Assembly (NCBI GenBank): GCA_002311655.1 | Contig: DBYZ01000015.1 | Coordinates: 401 to 55,483 of the forward strand | DNA: 55,083 nt | From: Bacteroidales bacterium UBA1173 | Lineage (GTDB): Bacteria > Bacteroidota > Bacteroidia > Bacteroidales > F082 | Direction of reading: 5' to 3' | Shown here: positions 27,102-35,595 of the stretch, in pieces | Numbering within the stretch: position 1 is the stretch's first letter | How the letters are laid out: every line of letters starts with the position of its first letter | Program-made: the position numbers and the translations under genes | Notes under the pieces: model-generated | Seen by the model: the letters and a program-made list of their open reading frames with translations, nothing else | What the model was told of the DNA's origin: nothing | The model's database searches: none

Positions 27102-27556
27102 TGAAACGATTATTAGTCATAGCGATCGCTATTTTGATGTTATCGTGCGGCAACAGCAAGCTGTACGACGAGAGCATCGTGATTCCTAATGCGAAGTGGG
27201 ACAACGAAAACATCCCATATTTCAACGTGACGGTTGACGACACCTTGACAGATTACGCTTTCTATTTGAATATAAGGCACATGGAGAGCTATCGCTACAG
27301 CAATCTGTTCGTCTTCATGCACACAGAGTTTCCGAACGGCAACGTCACTCACGACACCATCGAGTGTGTCTTGGCGATGCCCGACGGCCATTGGATGGGC
27401 AAAGGCAGCGGCACCATGCGCTCTGCGAAGGTCATGCTGAATCCGTCGCTGCGTTTCCCTTTGAAGGGCGAATATCATTTTGAAATAGAGCAAGCGATGC
27501 GCGACAAGGAGCTGAAAGGCATCACTGACATCGGCATTTGTTTTGAAAGACAATAA
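27101..27556 (+). CDS. gldH: Gliding motility lipoprotein GldH
   Basis: Lipoprotein of 151 aa with a lipobox LMLSC (Cys16) after a hydrophobic signal. GldH-like features are NIRHMESYRYSNLFVF and a GHWMGKGSGT loop. GldH is needed for gliding and T9SS-related functions in Flavobacterium, and in non-gliding Bacteroidales it is linked to T9SS function. Its presence agrees with the T9SS cargo proteins in this window. It is translationally coupled to ricT and followed 3 nt later by the PBP gene, a gene order I recall as common in Bacteroidota. Confidence 0.85.
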   Translation: MKRLLVIAIAILMLSCGNSKLYDESIVIPNAKWDNENIPYFNVTVDDTLTDYAFYLNIRHMESYRYSNLFVFMHTEFPNGNVTHDTIECVLAMPDGHWMGKGSGTMRSAKVMLNPSLRFPLKGEYHFEIEQAMRDKELKGITDIGICFERQ

Positions 27557-27559
27557 GTT

Positions 27560-29827
27560 ATGAAAAAGAAAACGGAAAAGAAAAAAGGTGTAAAGGTTTA
27601 TATGATAGTCATATGGACGCTTTTCGTCATGTTCGGACTATCAGTTTTTCTGCTTTTCCACGGCATAGTGCACGAGTGGTTCGGTGAGATGCCGACGTTC
27701 GAGGAGCTGGAAAACCCTGAGACCAACCTCGCCACCGAGATCATCTCCGCCGACGGCAAGATTTTGGGCACTTATTACATCGAAAACCGTTCCAACATCA
27801 GTTATACCGACATCTCTCCCGATTTGATCAACGCGCTCATCGCCATCGAAGATGTGAGATTCTACGAACACAGCGGCATCGACAAACGAGCTTTGTTCCG
27901 CGTGGCAGTGGGAGTGTTTACTGGCGATTCCGACAAGGGAGGCGGCAGCACGCTGACACAACAGCTGGCAAAGAACCTCTTCCCGCGCGACGAAAACCTC
28001 AGCAAGACACGACTCGTCATCAGGAAATTCCAGGAATGGGTCACCGCGACAAAGCTGGAGTACAACTATTCGAAAGACGAGATCATCGCGATGTATCTCA
28101 ACACCGTTTTCTACGGACATAACGCTTACGGCATCAAGAAGGCTACTGAGACATTTTTCGGCAAGGAGCCTAATGAACTGAAGCTTGAGGAGGCGGCGCT
28201 GCTCGCAGGTGTCGTAAACGCGCCTACAAAATTCAGTCCGAAGAGAAACCCGAACAACGCCTTGAACCGTCGCAATCTCGTGCTTAAACGCATGGAAACC
28301 AACGGATTCATCACCACACAGCAATACGACTCCATCTCGCAGCTGCCTATCGACTTGTCGCATTTCGGCGTTCTCGACCACAGAGCGGGACAGGCGACAT
28401 ATTTCCGCGAGTTTTTGAGAGGCATGATGCACGACTGGGCAAAGAAACATTACAAACCGGACGGCACACCATATAACATCTACAAAGACGGTCTGCGCAT
28501 CTACACCACCATCGACTCGAGGATGCAGAGATACGCAGAGGAGGCGGTGCGCGAACATCTTGCCTTGGATCTTCAGCCGGCGTTCTACAAACATTGGAAA
28601 GGCGACCCAAAAGCGCCATTTGTCTTGCCGACAGAAGAAGACGTCGAGAAGCTTATGACGCTCTCGATGAAACGCTCGGAACGCTACCGTGTGCTGAAGA
28701 AAGCAGGCTGGAGCATGGATTCCATCGTCGCCAACTTCAACACTCCGATACCGATGACGGTGTTCTCTTGGGACGGCCCTATCGACACCGTTTTCAGTCC
28801 GATGGATTCGATACGTTATTACAAATATTTCCTGCAGTCATCGCTGATGTCGGTGGAGACAGGCACAGGCTACGTGAGAGCTTACGTGGGCGGCAACGAC
28901 TACCGTTTCTTCCAGTACGACCACGTGACTCAGGCAAAACGACAGGTAGGCTCGACATTCAAGCCGTTCCTTTACTCGTTGGCGATGCAGGAAGGCGAAT
29001 ACACGCCATGCACCATGGTGCCTAACATCAGCTACAGCATCCAGCTCCCTGACGGAAAGTTCTGGGAACCAAAGGATTCCGGCAAGGCGAAGTTCGGCGA
29101 GGAAGTGACCTTGAGATGGGCTCTGGCGCATTCAAACAACCGCATCTCCGCCTATCTGATGAAACGTTTCGGTCCGGAAGCCACCATACAGATGGCACGC
29201 AGAATGGGCGTGAAATCCGAGATACCGGTGGTTCCTTCGATATGCCTCGGCGTGTGCGACATCACACTTTACGAGATGGTCGGCGCGATGAGTACTTTCG
29301 CCAACAAAGGCGTTTATGTGAAACCTATTTTCATCACGAAGATAGAAGACAAGAACGGCAACGTCATCGAGACTTTCAAAGCGGAACAGCGCGAGGCTAT
29401 GGACGAGGTGACAGCCTACAAGATGATTGAGCTGATGAAAGGCGTTGTGTATGAAGGCACTGGCGTGAGATTGAGATTCAAATACGGCTTGAGAAACCCG
29501 ATTGCGGGCAAGACAGGCACCACGCAGAACCAGAGCGACGGATGGTTTATGGGTATCACGCCGGATTTGACGACAGGCGTGTGGACAGGCGCCGAAGACC
29601 GCTCGGTGCATTTCAAGACGATAGCACTCGGACAAGGCTCCAACATGGCGCTGCCAATCTGGGCGTTATATATGAAGAAGGTGTATGCCGACCCGACGCT
29701 GCACATCAGTCAGGGTGACTTCACAAAGCCGCTGTCGAACGTCGATCTCGACTTTGACTGCGACAAATACGAGGAGGAACAGAGCGCGGCGGCGACACCA
29801 GAAGAGACTGAAGAAGACGAATTTTAA
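27560..29827 (+). CDS. Bifunctional class A penicillin-binding protein (PBP1A type)
   Basis: Peptidoglycan glycosyltransferase and transpeptidase of 755 aa, anchored by one N-terminal transmembrane segment (about residues 14-37). The GT51 domain has EDVRFYEH (97-104) and GGSTLTQQLAKN (128-139). The transpeptidase domain has STFK (catalytic Ser465), SNN (525-527) and KTGT (651-654), so all key motifs are intact. The C-terminus is acidic. It is the third gene of the ricT operon. Confidence 0.95.
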   Translation: MKKKTEKKKGVKVYMIVIWTLFVMFGLSVFLLFHGIVHEWFGEMPTFEELENPETNLATEIISADGKILGTYYIENRSNISYTDISPDLINALIAIEDVRFYEHSGIDKRALFRVAVGVFTGDSDKGGGSTLTQQLAKNLFPRDENLSKTRLVIRKFQEWVTATKLEYNYSKDEIIAMYLNTVFYGHNAYGIKKATETFFGKEPNELKLEEAALLAGVVNAPTKFSPKRNPNNALNRRNLVLKRMETNGFITTQQYDSISQLPIDLSHFGVLDHRAGQATYFREFLRGMMHDWAKKHYKPDGTPYNIYKDGLRIYTTIDSRMQRYAEEAVREHLALDLQPAFYKHWKGDPKAPFVLPTEEDVEKLMTLSMKRSERYRVLKKAGWSMDSIVANFNTPIPMTVFSWDGPIDTVFSPMDSIRYYKYFLQSSLMSVETGTGYVRAYVGGNDYRFFQYDHVTQAKRQVGSTFKPFLYSLAMQEGEYTPCTMVPNISYSIQLPDGKFWEPKDSGKAKFGEEVTLRWALAHSNNRISAYLMKRFGPEATIQMARRMGVKSEIPVVPSICLGVCDITLYEMVGAMSTFANKGVYVKPIFITKIEDKNGNVIETFKAEQREAMDEVTAYKMIELMKGVVYEGTGVRLRFKYGLRNPIAGKTGTTQNQSDGWFMGITPDLTTGVWTGAEDRSVHFKTIALGQGSNMALPIWALYMKKVYADPTLHISQGDFTKPLSNVDLDFDCDKYEEEQSAAATPEETEEDEF

Positions 29828-29830
29828 AAT

Positions 29831-29894
29831 AGTTTGAAGTTTGAAGTGTGGAGTTTGAAGTTAACTTCACACTTCAAACTTCAAACTCCAAACT
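29831..29894. repeat. GTTTGAAG-family palindromic repeat, copy 2
   Basis: Arms beginning AGTTTGAAGTTTGAAGTGTG and ending in CACTTCAAACTTCAAACT form a long hairpin between the PBP and obg genes. The obg ATG follows 7 nt later, so the hairpin may affect its translation or separate the transcripts. Confidence 0.85.
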
Positions 29895-29901
29895 GATAAA
29901 A

Positions 29902-30891
29902 ATGGCAAATTCAAATTTTGTTGACTACGTGAAGATATTCTGTCGTTCGGGCAAGGGCGGCAATGGCGCGATGCATTTCAACCATGCGAAATACGTGCCT
30001 AAGGGCGGTCCTGACGGCGGCGACGGAGGCAAGGGCGGCGATGTCATCATGAAAGGCAACGCACAATTGTGGACACTGTTGCATCTGCGTTACACCAAAC
30101 ACCTCTTTGCCGGCGACGGCGAGTCGGGAGGCGCGAATCAAAGGACTGGCGCTCAAGGCAATAACGTCATCATCGAGGTGCCGCTGGGTTCCATGGCATA
30201 CGACGCTGAGACGCACGAGCAACTGGGCGAGGTGACCGAAGACGGACAGGAAATCGTCATCATGAAAGGCGGACGTGGCGGAAAAGGCAACACCTTTTTC
30301 AAGACCGCAACACTGCAGGCACCGAAGTTCTCGCAGCCTGGCGAGCCATCAGAGGAACGCTGGATCATCATCGAGCTGAAGCTTTTGGCTGATGTCGGTC
30401 TCGTAGGCTTCCCGAATGCAGGAAAATCCACCTTGTTATCCGTCGTTTCAGCAGCAAAACCTGAGATTGCCGACTATCCGTTCACCACACTGACACCAAA
30501 TTTGGGAATCGTGCCGTATTATGACTTCAAGTCGTTCATCATGGCCGACATCCCTGGCATCATCGAAGGCGCATCAGATGGCAAAGGATTGGGAATCAGA
30601 TTCTTACGTCATATTGAACGAAACTCGATATTGCTGTTCCTCGTCGCAGCCGACAGTCCGGACGTGAAGGAGGCATACGACGTTTTGTTGAACGAATTAA
30701 AGAAATATAACCCTGAATTGCTGGATAAGAAGCGTATTCTCGCTGTCAGCAAGTGCGATTTGATTGACGAAGACACGAAAAAAGACATCAAGAAACACTT
30801 GCCGAAGAAGGTGCCGCACTTGTTCATCAGCTCAGCAACAGGAGAAGGAATTAAAGAGTTGAAAGACCTTATCTGGCTTTCACTAAGTTAG
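29902..30891 (+). CDS. obg: GTPase Obg/CgtA
   Basis: Essential ribosome-associated GTPase of 329 aa. The Gly-rich Obg fold (about residues 1-158) contains GGPDGGDGGKGGDV and GGRGGKGN. The G domain has GFPNAGKST (169-177), DIPGIIEG, and SKCD in place of NKxD. The C-terminal OCT domain is absent, as in many Bacteroidota. The longer frame from 29848 runs through the palindromic repeat, so the ATG at 29902 (MANSNFVDYVKI) is chosen. Confidence 0.95.
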   Translation: MANSNFVDYVKIFCRSGKGGNGAMHFNHAKYVPKGGPDGGDGGKGGDVIMKGNAQLWTLLHLRYTKHLFAGDGESGGANQRTGAQGNNVIIEVPLGSMAYDAETHEQLGEVTEDGQEIVIMKGGRGGKGNTFFKTATLQAPKFSQPGEPSEERWIIIELKLLADVGLVGFPNAGKSTLLSVVSAAKPEIADYPFTTLTPNLGIVPYYDFKSFIMADIPGIIEGASDGKGLGIRFLRHIERNSILLFLVAADSPDVKEAYDVLLNELKKYNPELLDKKRILAVSKCDLIDEDTKKDIKKHLPKKVPHLFISSATGEGIKELKDLIWLSLS

Positions 30892-30893
30892 TC

Positions 30894-30957
30894 AGTTTGA
30901 AGTTTGAAGTGTGGAGTTTGAAGTTACTTCACATTTCAAACTTCAAACTTCAAACTA
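30894..30957. repeat. GTTTGAAG-family palindromic repeat, copy 3
   Basis: Nearly the same as copy 2 (left arm AGTTTGAAGTTTGAAGTGTG). It fills the gap between obg and the PAP2 gene, starting 2 nt after the obg stop. Confidence 0.85.
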
Positions 30958-30963
30958 TAAACT

Positions 30964-31515
30964 ATGTTAAACGAGTTAGACCATCAGCTTTTTCTGTTTC
31001 TCAACGGTTTGCACGTTGGGTGGCTCGACCCTGTGATGACGTTCATCTCATCGGAGTTGGGCTGGGTGCCGTTTTATGCTGTGCTGGTGTTCCTCGTTTT
31101 CTACAAATACAAATGGAAAGGCTTGTGGGTTTTGCTTGGCGTGGCTGTGGCAATCACCTTATCCGACCAGATTGCATCATCGGTGTTCAAGCCTCTTGTA
31201 CAGCGACTTCGCCCATGCCATGATCCATTGATTCAGGACTTGGTATATCTGCCCAATGGACATTGCGGCGGAATGTACAGCTTCATGTCGTCGCATGCCG
31301 CCAACACCTTTGCTTTGGCGTCGCTCATCTACATGACGATGAAACAGCATTACAGCAAAATCGGCTGGGTGATGTTCATTTGGGCAGCGGTGGTGTCATA
31401 CAGCAGGATTTACATGGGAGCGCACTTCCCTGGCGATATTATTTGCGGTGCGGCATTAGGATTGATGCTTGGTTTCGGAATTGGATATTTAACAAAGAAA
31501 TATTTGCTGAAATAA
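30964..31515 (+). CDS. PAP2-family membrane phosphatase
   Basis: Membrane phosphatase of 183 aa, possibly acting on undecaprenyl pyrophosphate or phosphatidylglycerol phosphate. The three acid phosphatase motifs are visible: QRLRPCHD (motif 1), SSHAANTF (motif 2; His acid) and SRIYMGAHFPGD (motif 3; nucleophile His). About five transmembrane helices alternate with these. It is downstream of obg on the same strand. The exact lipid substrate cannot be assigned. Confidence 0.9.
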   Translation: MLNELDHQLFLFLNGLHVGWLDPVMTFISSELGWVPFYAVLVFLVFYKYKWKGLWVLLGVAVAITLSDQIASSVFKPLVQRLRPCHDPLIQDLVYLPNGHCGGMYSFMSSHAANTFALASLIYMTMKQHYSKIGWVMFIWAAVVSYSRIYMGAHFPGDIICGAALGLMLGFGIGYLTKKYLLK

Positions 31516-31520
31516 ATTAG

Positions 31521-31678
31521 CACGCAGATCTCGCAGAACCCGCAGATTTTTTTATTCTTCCATAATAGATAGTTCGCAAGCGAACAGATCTCGCGGAGTT
31601 TGTTCTGCGATTTCAGCTCGCTTGCGAGCAATTCTTTGTGGTATATTAATTCTGCGTAATCTGCGAGATCTGCGTGAG
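31521..31678. repeat. CACGCAGAT-family MITE-like repeat, copy with both ends
   Basis: Left end CACGCAGATCTCGCAGA and right end TCTGCGAGATCTGCGTG are inverted. The interior holds further short palindromes (GTTCGCAAGCGAAC, GCTCGCTTGCGAGC). It fills the gap between the convergent PAP2 and HsdR-N genes. It has no coding capacity. Confidence 0.8.
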
Positions 31679-31682
31679 ATTA

Positions 31683-32093
31683 TTACAACGGAAACTCCTT
31701 TAAAGCCTCCAGTTTTCCATCCTCGACTTTATAGCAAAACATTGATTTTCCGTTGGTTAGCGTGAGGTATTTCACTTTGAGGCCTGAGTAGTATCTTATT
31801 GCTTGGTCGAGCACTTTTTCGGTTATCGGTACTGTTTCCGCTTTGCATTCCACAATCATCTGAGGCTCACCGAGGTTGTTGAAAACCACGATATCAGCAC
31901 GCTTCGGGAGGTTATTCACTTTAATGGAATACTCCACGGCAATGAGTCCTGCTGCCACTTTTCGTGTCTCCACGAGGTAATACAGCATTTTCTGGCGCAC
32001 CTGCTCTTCGGGCGTCAAAGAAACCCATTGTCTCCGAAGAGGATCGAAGACCTGAGTCTTATTGTCTATTATTTGAGTTTTGAAGAAAAGCAT
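31683..32093 (-). CDS. HsdR N-terminal domain protein (PD-(D/E)xK nuclease fold)
   Basis: Stand-alone protein of 136 aa resembling the N-terminal nuclease domain of type I restriction enzyme R subunits. The core has VEYSIKVNNLPKRADIVVF (Asp) followed by MIVECKAE (the ExK pair), with a preceding Glu in the helix. It lacks the helicase part of HsdR, and no hsdM or hsdS is near. Such short versions are common in Bacteroidota, and their role is not established. It lies 6 nt from the HigA gene on the same strand, so it may be co-transcribed with higBA. Confidence 0.85.
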   Translation of the reverse strand: MLFFKTQIIDNKTQVFDPLRRQWVSLTPEEQVRQKMLYYLVETRKVAAGLIAVEYSIKVNNLPKRADIVVFNNLGEPQMIVECKAETVPITEKVLDQAIRYYSGLKVKYLTLTNGKSMFCYKVEDGKLEALKEFPL

Positions 32094-32099
32094 TTTTTA

Positions 32100-32495
32100 T
32101 TAAAACACACAAGCCCAACCGAACTTTTTTACGATTTCCATAAGCAAAGTCCTGTCACCAACAGGAATGGTAACTTTGACCGTCTCTTTTTGCTTGTCTC
32201 GTTTTGCGATATTGACGACATCAATATCATATTGAGTCTGCATGTTCATCCAAACATCTGCCGGAATTCCAAACACTTTTTCCAAAGCAATAGCAAAATT
32301 AAGTGACAGCGAACGTTTGCCATTAATGGTCTCGCTAATGACTGATTGTTTAATGCCTGTCAATTCTTCAAGCTGCTTTTGGGTCATTTTTCGCTCTTGC
32401 ATCTCATCTTTAATCATCTCACCTGGATGTGTCGCGGCGAATGGCGTTAGATTGTTGGCAATCATATTGTCCTTTTTTCCTTTAACGTGTATCAT
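32100..32495 (-). CDS. higA: HigA-type antitoxin (XRE family)
   Basis: Antitoxin and DNA-binding autorepressor of 131 aa. The helix-turn-helix (about residues 38-80) includes MTQKQLEELTGIKQSVISE and the HigA-typical FAATHPGEMI start. It is encoded 4 nt after the toxin gene; toxin-first order is characteristic of higBA. The C-terminal half is less conserved. Confidence 0.88.
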   Translation of the reverse strand: MIHVKGKKDNMIANNLTPFAATHPGEMIKDEMQERKMTQKQLEELTGIKQSVISETINGKRSLSLNFAIALEKVFGIPADVWMNMQTQYDIDVVNIAKRDKQKETVKVTIPVGDRTLLMEIVKKFGWACVF

Positions 32496-32499
32496 GGTT

Positions 32500-32817
32500 T
32501 TATTTGTAATGGTTTGTCAATTCAACAATGTTACATATAGTAGCAATTTGTTGTCCTTCCTCAAACTCCTCAGAAAACTCAACTCGATATTTATCATTAA
32601 CTCTAACCGACGAATAACCCTTTTTATCTCCTTCAAGATGTTCATAATGAAGGCTGCCAATACGCATTAAATCATTAACGTTATTAGCGTTCATCATAAT
32701 ATTGATGACTTTAACATATCTTGATATTATATCTGGTTGAAACCGATATTTTTTGTCAGATGTTTTGCCATCAACAAAGAGTTCTTTCAGATAATCTTTT
32801 TCAAAAACTACTACCAT
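32500..32817 (-). CDS. higB: HigB-type toxin (RelE superfamily)
   Basis: Predicted ribosome-dependent mRNA interferase of 105 aa. Typical elements are the RIGSLHYEHLEGDKKGYSS stretch and the strand DKYRVEF, giving Lys/Tyr/Arg residues of the RelE-like active surface. It forms a pair with higA. The N-terminal part is slightly longer than in many HigB proteins. Confidence 0.85.
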   Translation of the reverse strand: MVVVFEKDYLKELFVDGKTSDKKYRFQPDIISRYVKVINIMMNANNVNDLMRIGSLHYEHLEGDKKGYSSVRVNDKYRVEFSEEFEEGQQIATICNIVELTNHYK

Positions 32818-32825
32818 ATCGCTCG

Positions 32826-32880
32826 CAAAGATACATAATATTTTTGATATTATCGCATTTTTGTGATATTATTTGCAAAA
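32826..32880 (-). promoter_or_regulatory. Promoter and candidate operator of higBA
   Basis: On the minus strand TATCTTTG (complement of 32826-32833) is 8 nt before the higB ATG. Just upstream are two similar direct units, ATAATATCACAAAAAT and ATAATATCAAAAATAT, a good candidate site for HigA autorepression. Confidence 0.45.
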
Positions 32881-32920
32881 AAAATCAAGGATCAACATAA
32901 TAATGTTAACCCTTGATTTT
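32881..32920 (-). terminator. Intrinsic terminator of the lipoprotein gene
   Basis: Arms AAAATCAAGG and CCTTGATTTT plus an inner AACAT/ATGTT pair, with a T-run following on the minus strand. It lies 18 nt past the stop of the lipoprotein gene. It is symmetric and could work both ways. Confidence 0.7.
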
Positions 32921-32938
32921 TAATTAATCCTATTAATA

Positions 32939-33928
32939 TCATTTTCCAAAGTATGGATAATAGTTTGAAACTCCGTCGGCATCACCTACTATGCGGTATG
33001 AATTCTCTGGTGGGAGATTCGGGTTGCCGTATGTCTTGAGAAGAATTTCAGCTATTTTGAAATTGTTTACGGCATTGTTTGCCTCGTCAAAAGTGCCGCT
33101 TAAAATTGTTGCTGTTTTATAGTATCCAGTCGAATATGAAGTGTTTTCTTCAAGATAATAAGCCGTGAAATTGTTACCCGAGCCTATCATATACAAATCT
33201 CTGAAGGCAATAGGATAATAATACTGGGCATAATTGTCAAACACCCATTCAATCAAATCGACTTTATTGTCTTTTTTGACAAATTGGAAACGAAGGTCGT
33301 GATAGATCGTGTCGGCAGGCTCATCGAAAGTTGTATGCATCAGCTTGTGAGGGCTTGAATTATACAAACTGTCAATAACAATTGGATTTTCACCCGAATA
33401 AATATTCATATACTGACCAATCTCGGCGGCTAACGCATCTGGCAAAACGCTTGAAGGAATATGCCCATTGACTGGCTCCGGCGACCAAGGATTTGGATGA
33501 TCTTCATATTCAGCGACAAACTCTATCTCATTGCCATAGCCAATTCCTTCTTCATTTTGACCGTATGCTCGGACGTAATATGTTGTTCCAGGCGTTAAAT
33601 TTGTAAGAACCACATTATACTCGCCATGGCTATCCATCATATACGTATAATTATGATTATCATTAATGGTTGGATTATGCGAAGTACTCCAGCAACAGCC
33701 ATAATCTCTCAAATCGAGGCTATTGCATTGGGCATTGAGTACTTTACATTCACAATTGGCCGTAGTGTCTGTTATATTTATCATATACAGTGTCTGCAAC
33801 TGCGGCAACAGGGTGCTGTCGACCACTACAATGGGCGGTTCGGAATTGTCATTTGTAGGCTTTTCTTTTTTGCACGATACAATCGTCACTGCAATCATAA
33901 TGATTGCTAATGTTAGGAGTTTTTTCAT
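32939..33928 (-). CDS. Lipoprotein with fibronectin type III-like domain
   Basis: Surface or periplasmic lipoprotein of 329 aa and unknown function. The lipobox IVSC places the lipidated Cys at residue 19, followed by KKEK. About residues 45-140 form an FN3-like domain (LTPGTTYYVRAYGQNEEGIGYG), often seen in Bacteroidales surface lipoproteins. The C-terminal half (about 150-329) is rich in Tyr/Asn and not recognised. It is flanked by a terminator and by a palindromic repeat, so it is probably monocistronic. Confidence 0.85.
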   Translation of the reverse strand: MKKLLTLAIIMIAVTIVSCKKEKPTNDNSEPPIVVVDSTLLPQLQTLYMINITDTTANCECKVLNAQCNSLDLRDYGCCWSTSHNPTINDNHNYTYMMDSHGEYNVVLTNLTPGTTYYVRAYGQNEEGIGYGNEIEFVAEYEDHPNPWSPEPVNGHIPSSVLPDALAAEIGQYMNIYSGENPIVIDSLYNSSPHKLMHTTFDEPADTIYHDLRFQFVKKDNKVDLIEWVFDNYAQYYYPIAFRDLYMIGSGNNFTAYYLEENTSYSTGYYKTATILSGTFDEANNAVNNFKIAEILLKTYGNPNLPPENSYRIVGDADGVSNYYPYFGK

Positions 33929-33960
33929 GGTTTAAGTTGTTAAATGGTTTATATAAAAAA

Positions 33961-34049
33961 CGTCATTTCGACCGACCGTAGGGAGCGGAGAAATCTCCAG
34001 CAAATTGTAGGAGATTTCTCCATTCCGCTTCGCTCCAGTCGAAATGACG
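33961..34049. repeat. Palindromic repeat, GTCATTTCGA family, copy 2 (intergenic)
   Basis: CGTCATTTCGA and TCGAAATGACG ends, with inner arms GGAGAAATCTCC and GGAGATTTCTCC. It lies between the ornithine aminotransferase stop and the lipoprotein start, both on the minus strand, and may act as a terminator for the former. Confidence 0.85.
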
Positions 34050-34060
34050 GAGAGAGTGTT

Positions 34061-35287
34061 TTAGAACGACATTATCGATTTCTTAATTCTCTCGATAGCG
34101 TCTCTCAGTTCAGCTTCGGTGATCACTAATGGTGGAGCGAAGCGGATGATGTGCTGGTGGGTTGGCTTTGCGAGGATACCGTTGTCGCGCATCTTCAAAC
34201 AGACATCCCATGCTTCTTTGCCGTTCATAGGCTTGATAATCACTGCGTTCAAGAGACCTTTACCACGGACCTTCTGGATCATCGGGTGGTTGATCTTCAT
34301 GATTTCCTCACGGAAGAGCTTGCCGAGACGCTCAGCGTTCTCCATCAGGTGTTCGTCCTTGATGACCTGCAATGCAGCGATAGAAACTCTTGCCGCCACT
34401 GGGTTGCCGCCGAATGTTGAGCCGTGCTCACCCGGTTTGATGTTCATCATGATGTAGTCGTCGCAGAGCACTGCCGACACTGGCACCACGCCGCCGCCGA
34501 GAGCCTTACCGAGGATAAGGATGTCAGGACGCACGCCTTCGTGGTCGCAAGCAAGCATCTTACCTGTACGGGCGATACCGCACTGCACCTCGTCGGCCAT
34601 GAACAAAACGTTGTATTTCTTGCAGATGTCGTAGCATTTCTTCAGATAACCCTCATCCGGAACGTAAACGCCAGCTTCACCCTGGATAGGCTCCAACAGG
34701 AAACCTGCGATCTTCTTGCCGTCCTTAGCGAGAACCTTCTCCAATGCGTCAGGATCGTTGTAAGGGATGCGGATGAAACCAGGTGTCAGAGGACCGTAGT
34801 TTGCGTATGAATCTGGGTCGTTCGACATGGTGATGATGGTGATGGTACGGCCGTGGAAGTTACCTTCGCAGCACACGATGGTCACCTCGTCATTTGGGAT
34901 GCCTTTGCACATTGTACCCCAACGACGTGCGAGCTTCAGAGCTGTCTCGTCAGCCTCAGCGCCGGTGTTCATCGGCAGAACCTTGTCGTAGCCGAAATAT
35001 TCTGTGACATATTTTTCCCATGGACCGAGGGCGTCGTTGTAGAAAGCGCGTGAGCTAAGAGTGAGCTTCTCAGCCTGCTCAGCCATAGCTTTCAAAATTG
35101 CCGGATGGCAGTGACCCTGGTTGACAGCTGAATAAGCCGACAAGAAGTCGTAATACTCTTTTCCTTCAACGTCCCAAACCTTAGCGCCTTTACCTTTGGC
35201 GAGGACTACCGGAAGTGGATGATAGTTGTGAGCACCATAACGGGCTTCCATTTCCATGAAATCTTTTGAAGTCATTTTTTCTGACAT
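34061..35287 (-). CDS. rocD: Ornithine aminotransferase
   Basis: PLP enzyme transferring the delta-amino group of ornithine to 2-oxoglutarate, giving glutamate semialdehyde and glutamate. The 408 aa product is the usual length. Substrate and cofactor signatures are YGAHNYHPLPVVLAKG at the N-terminus, NTGAEADETALKLAR, EPIQGEAG, ADEVQCGIARTG, and the PLP Lys261 in LGKALGGG. No other arginine or proline genes are adjacent. A TAATTTTG box lies upstream (complement of 35344-35351). The next Met (residue 5) is an alternative start. Confidence 0.95.
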   Translation of the reverse strand: MSEKMTSKDFMEMEARYGAHNYHPLPVVLAKGKGAKVWDVEGKEYYDFLSAYSAVNQGHCHPAILKAMAEQAEKLTLSSRAFYNDALGPWEKYVTEYFGYDKVLPMNTGAEADETALKLARRWGTMCKGIPNDEVTIVCCEGNFHGRTITIITMSNDPDSYANYGPLTPGFIRIPYNDPDALEKVLAKDGKKIAGFLLEPIQGEAGVYVPDEGYLKKCYDICKKYNVLFMADEVQCGIARTGKMLACDHEGVRPDILILGKALGGGVVPVSAVLCDDYIMMNIKPGEHGSTFGGNPVAARVSIAALQVIKDEHLMENAERLGKLFREEIMKINHPMIQKVRGKGLLNAVIIKPMNGKEAWDVCLKMRDNGILAKPTHQHIIRFAPPLVITEAELRDAIERIKKSIMSF

Positions 35288-35395
35288 AAAATCCTAATTT
35301 TTAAGTTTATTTTAAATTGATTTAGAAATTTTCAAACAATCCACAAAATTAACGAAATTATTCATTAGGATAACAATTTTTCAAATTTATTTTTT

Positions 35396-35563
35396 TCACG
35401 CAGATTTCGCAGATATAACAGATTTTTTGTCCGACCATTTTCGATACTCGCTAAAGCGAATTGCAGATTTCCGCATAGCCTTGAATCTGCGGGCTGATTT
35501 ATCAGCTTATGCTTAAATATGTGGAAGATTAATTCTGCGTTTTCTGCGTAATCTGCGTGAGAT
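35396..35563. repeat. CACGCAGAT-family MITE-like repeat, second copy with both ends
   Basis: Left end TCACGCAGATTTCGCAGAT and right end GCGTAATCTGCGTGAGA are inverted. The interior carries shorter inverted motifs. It sits upstream of yicC and ends 5 nt before its TATCTTTG box (35569-35576). It occupies much of the 308-nt gap between rocD and yicC. Confidence 0.8.
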
Positions 35564-35568
35564 TTTTT

Positions 35569-35576
35569 TATCTTTG
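35569..35576 (+). promoter_or_regulatory. -7 promoter box of yicC
   Basis: TATCTTTG is 19 nt before the yicC ATG. The upstream -33 position falls within the right end of the CACGCAGAT repeat. Confidence 0.5.
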
Positions 35577-35595
35577 CAAAAAAATTAATTTTAAG

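Noticed and set aside
31683..32093. Type I restriction-modification system
   Set aside because: Only an HsdR-N-like domain of 136 aa is present; no helicase part, methylase or specificity gene is near.
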